A stretch of DNA of 64,000 nucleotides from positions 62,001 through 126,000 of the forward strand of contig NZ_SWFM01000005.1 in assembly GCF_005144865.1 (NCBI RefSeq). The letters are read 5' to 3'. Both the position numbers and the translations under genes were made by a program. The DNA comes from Guptibacillus hwajinpoensis. Its GTDB lineage: Bacteria > Bacillota > Bacilli > Bacillales > Guptibacillaceae. Each line of letters begins with the position of its first letter. The stretch's first letter is position 1. Under the pieces are notes generated by a model. It made no database searches and was not told the DNA's origin. It saw only the letters and a list, made by a program, of their open reading frames with translations. Below, piece by piece: positions 63,094 to 64,000 of the stretch.

Positions 63094-63648
63094 GTGACTA
63101 AAAAGCATTTCCCAGAACTAGTGACGAAACGCCTCAAATTAAGAGAATTGGATGAAGAAGATTTACCTGCTTTATTATCCATCTTCTCAAACCCCCACAC
63201 TATGAAATACTATGGTAGTGACATGATTAGCAATCTAGAAGAAGTAGAAGGAATGTTAATGAGCTTTAGAAAAGGGTTTGATAATCAACAGGCGATTCGA
63301 TTTGGCATAGAGTGTCGAGAAACTGGTAACTTAATTGGCACATGCGGCTTCCATAACTGGGCAAAGAGAGTTAACCGAATAGAGATAGGTTATGAGTTAA
63401 AACAAGAAGAAGAAGGCAAAGGTTACATGACAGAAGCTTTAACAGCTATCATCTCCTTTGCCTTCCGTGAATTACAGATTAATCGTATTGGTGCGTTAAT
63501 TCACCCTGATAATACAACTTCTAGGAAACTCGTTACCAAGCTAGGATTCCAAGAAGAGGGTCTCCTGCGAGACTATATATATGCTAGCGGGAACTACATG
63601 GATTTACTCATGCATTCTCTTTTAAAGAAAGATTGGTCAAGTTTATAA
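63094..63648 (+). CDS. GNAT family acetyltransferase, RimJ/RimL-like
   Basis: A 184-residue N-acetyltransferase: TKRLKLRELDEEDL at the N-terminus, IGYELKQEEEGKGYMTEAL (acetyl-CoA loop, modified Q/RxxGxG) and NTTSRKLVTKLGFQEEGLLRDYI in pieces. Relatives modify ribosomal proteins or antibiotics. GTG 63094 is 9 bases after AAAGGA, an ATG at 63085 abuts it. Overlaps the converging cls gene by 6 bases. Confidence 0.87.
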   Translation: MTKKHFPELVTKRLKLRELDEEDLPALLSIFSNPHTMKYYGSDMISNLEEVEGMLMSFRKGFDNQQAIRFGIECRETGNLIGTCGFHNWAKRVNRIEIGYELKQEEEGKGYMTEALTAIISFAFRELQINRIGALIHPDNTTSRKLVTKLGFQEEGLLRDYIYASGNYMDLLMHSLLKKDWSSL

Positions 63649-64000
63649 GACGGGTGAGAAGAGCCTTGCAAAAGATTCTTTCGTGCGATGCTTCAAGCCG
63701 CGTTTGCTGTAGGAGTCTTTAGTAACTTTGACCGAGTCATTTATGTCGTTTTTGTATGCTTCTACAAGATCATTTACCGTGCTGGCTTGAAATAGAAACA
63801 AGTTAACTTCGAAATTTAGATTCATGGATCGCATATCCATGTTCGCTGTTCCAATCGTCGCAATGTCTTCATCGATAATCATGATTTTTTGATGTAAAAA
63901 ACCTTTCTGATACATATAAATTTCTACACCATAATCAAGAAGTTCTGAAAAGTAGGACCTTGTACCATATTGTGTTAGAAATCCATCACTTACTTCAGGT
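63643..64000 (-). CDS. Cardiolipin synthase, C-terminal part (gene runs off the right edge)
   Basis: The visible 118 residues end a phospholipase-D-type cardiolipin synthase. The second HKD motif is FLHQKIMIIDEDIATIGTAN with His, Lys and Asp in place, followed by MDMRSMNLNFEVNLF. It condenses two phosphatidylglycerols to cardiolipin at the membrane. The N-terminal membrane segments and first HKD motif lie outside the window. Confidence 0.9.
   Translation of the reverse strand, partial: PEVSDGFLTQYGTRSYFSELLDYGVEIYMYQKGFLHQKIMIIDEDIATIGTANMDMRSMNLNFEVNLFLFQASTVNDLVEAYKNDINDSVKVTKDSYSKRGLKHRTKESFARLFSPVL

Noticed and set aside
1..64000. CRISPR arrays, tRNA or rRNA genes, prophage or integrase genes
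   Set aside because: No regularly spaced repeats, no cloverleaf-like segments with the usual TTCRANY loop, and no phage or recombinase proteins were noticed.

Overview
The window is ordinary chromosomal DNA from a low-GC Gram-positive, endospore-forming member of the Bacillaceae. Strong AGGAGG-type ribosome sites, the coproporphyrin-type heme genes hemE-hemH-hemY, and the order serC / hit / ecsA-B-C ... hmoB / pbpF / hemEHY / yhgD-yhgE ... yhfI / lplJ / lcfB ... yhfN match the yha-yhg-yhf part of the Bacillus subtilis map. The several osmoprotectant transporters fit a salt-tolerant relative, but the species cannot be named from this. No rRNA, tRNA, CRISPR array, insertion sequence or prophage was found.

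Layout. 0-17 kb is the conserved backbone: serC (cut by the window edge), a GGCT-like protein, hit, a PCYCGC lipoprotein, the Ecs transporter, a ferritin-like protein, PfpI and DUF3243 proteins, a PAP2 phosphatase and a lipid kinase, a formate/nitrite-type channel, a PRC-barrel protein, hmoB, pbpF and hemEHY. 17.5-21.9 kb holds an orphan KinB-like kinase and a TetR/YhgE pair with two identical-geometry operator candidates. 22-29.5 kb is osmoprotection: a three-gene OpuC-like system, opuA-A-B-C, and a GbsR-type regulator, followed by an orphan GlnQ-like ATPase. 30-37 kb holds tkt, a SorC/DeoR regulator with yhfI, lplJ, and lcfB behind a clear FadR box.

37.2-55.9 kb looks like an accessory island for aromatic amino acid breakdown, inserted between lcfB and yhfN. 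It contains a phenylacetyl-CoA epoxidase operon (paaABCD, an EthD protein, two enoyl-CoA hydratase family genes), paaX, paaY, a flavin oxidoreductase, a TrpXYZ-like ABC importer, and an operon of an FlK-like thioesterase, phenylalanine dehydrogenase and a complete private 2-oxoacid dehydrogenase complex (E1alpha, E1beta, E2, E3), then a cupin-type regulator with azlCD. The reading proposed here is: import of an aromatic amino acid, deamination of phenylalanine to phenylpyruvate, direct oxidative decarboxylation to phenylacetyl-CoA, and ring epoxidation by Paa. A nearly identical 20-bp motif lies at the same distance from the -10 box of both operons, and a diverged third copy lies between paaY and the flavin oxidoreductase. 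No PaaK ligase is present in the window, which fits CoA-thioester formation by the dehydrogenase complex.

56-64 kb returns to backbone and small genes: a HAD phosphatase, a zinc-ribbon protein, the YhfN-type M48 protease, a YueI-like protein, a ResA-like thioredoxin, a DUF2254 membrane protein, a histidine phosphatase coupled to a Cys-rich small protein, a GNAT acetyltransferase with a terminator in front of it, and the end of a cardiolipin synthase gene. Four copies of a GC-rich intergenic repeat with inverted ends are scattered through the window.
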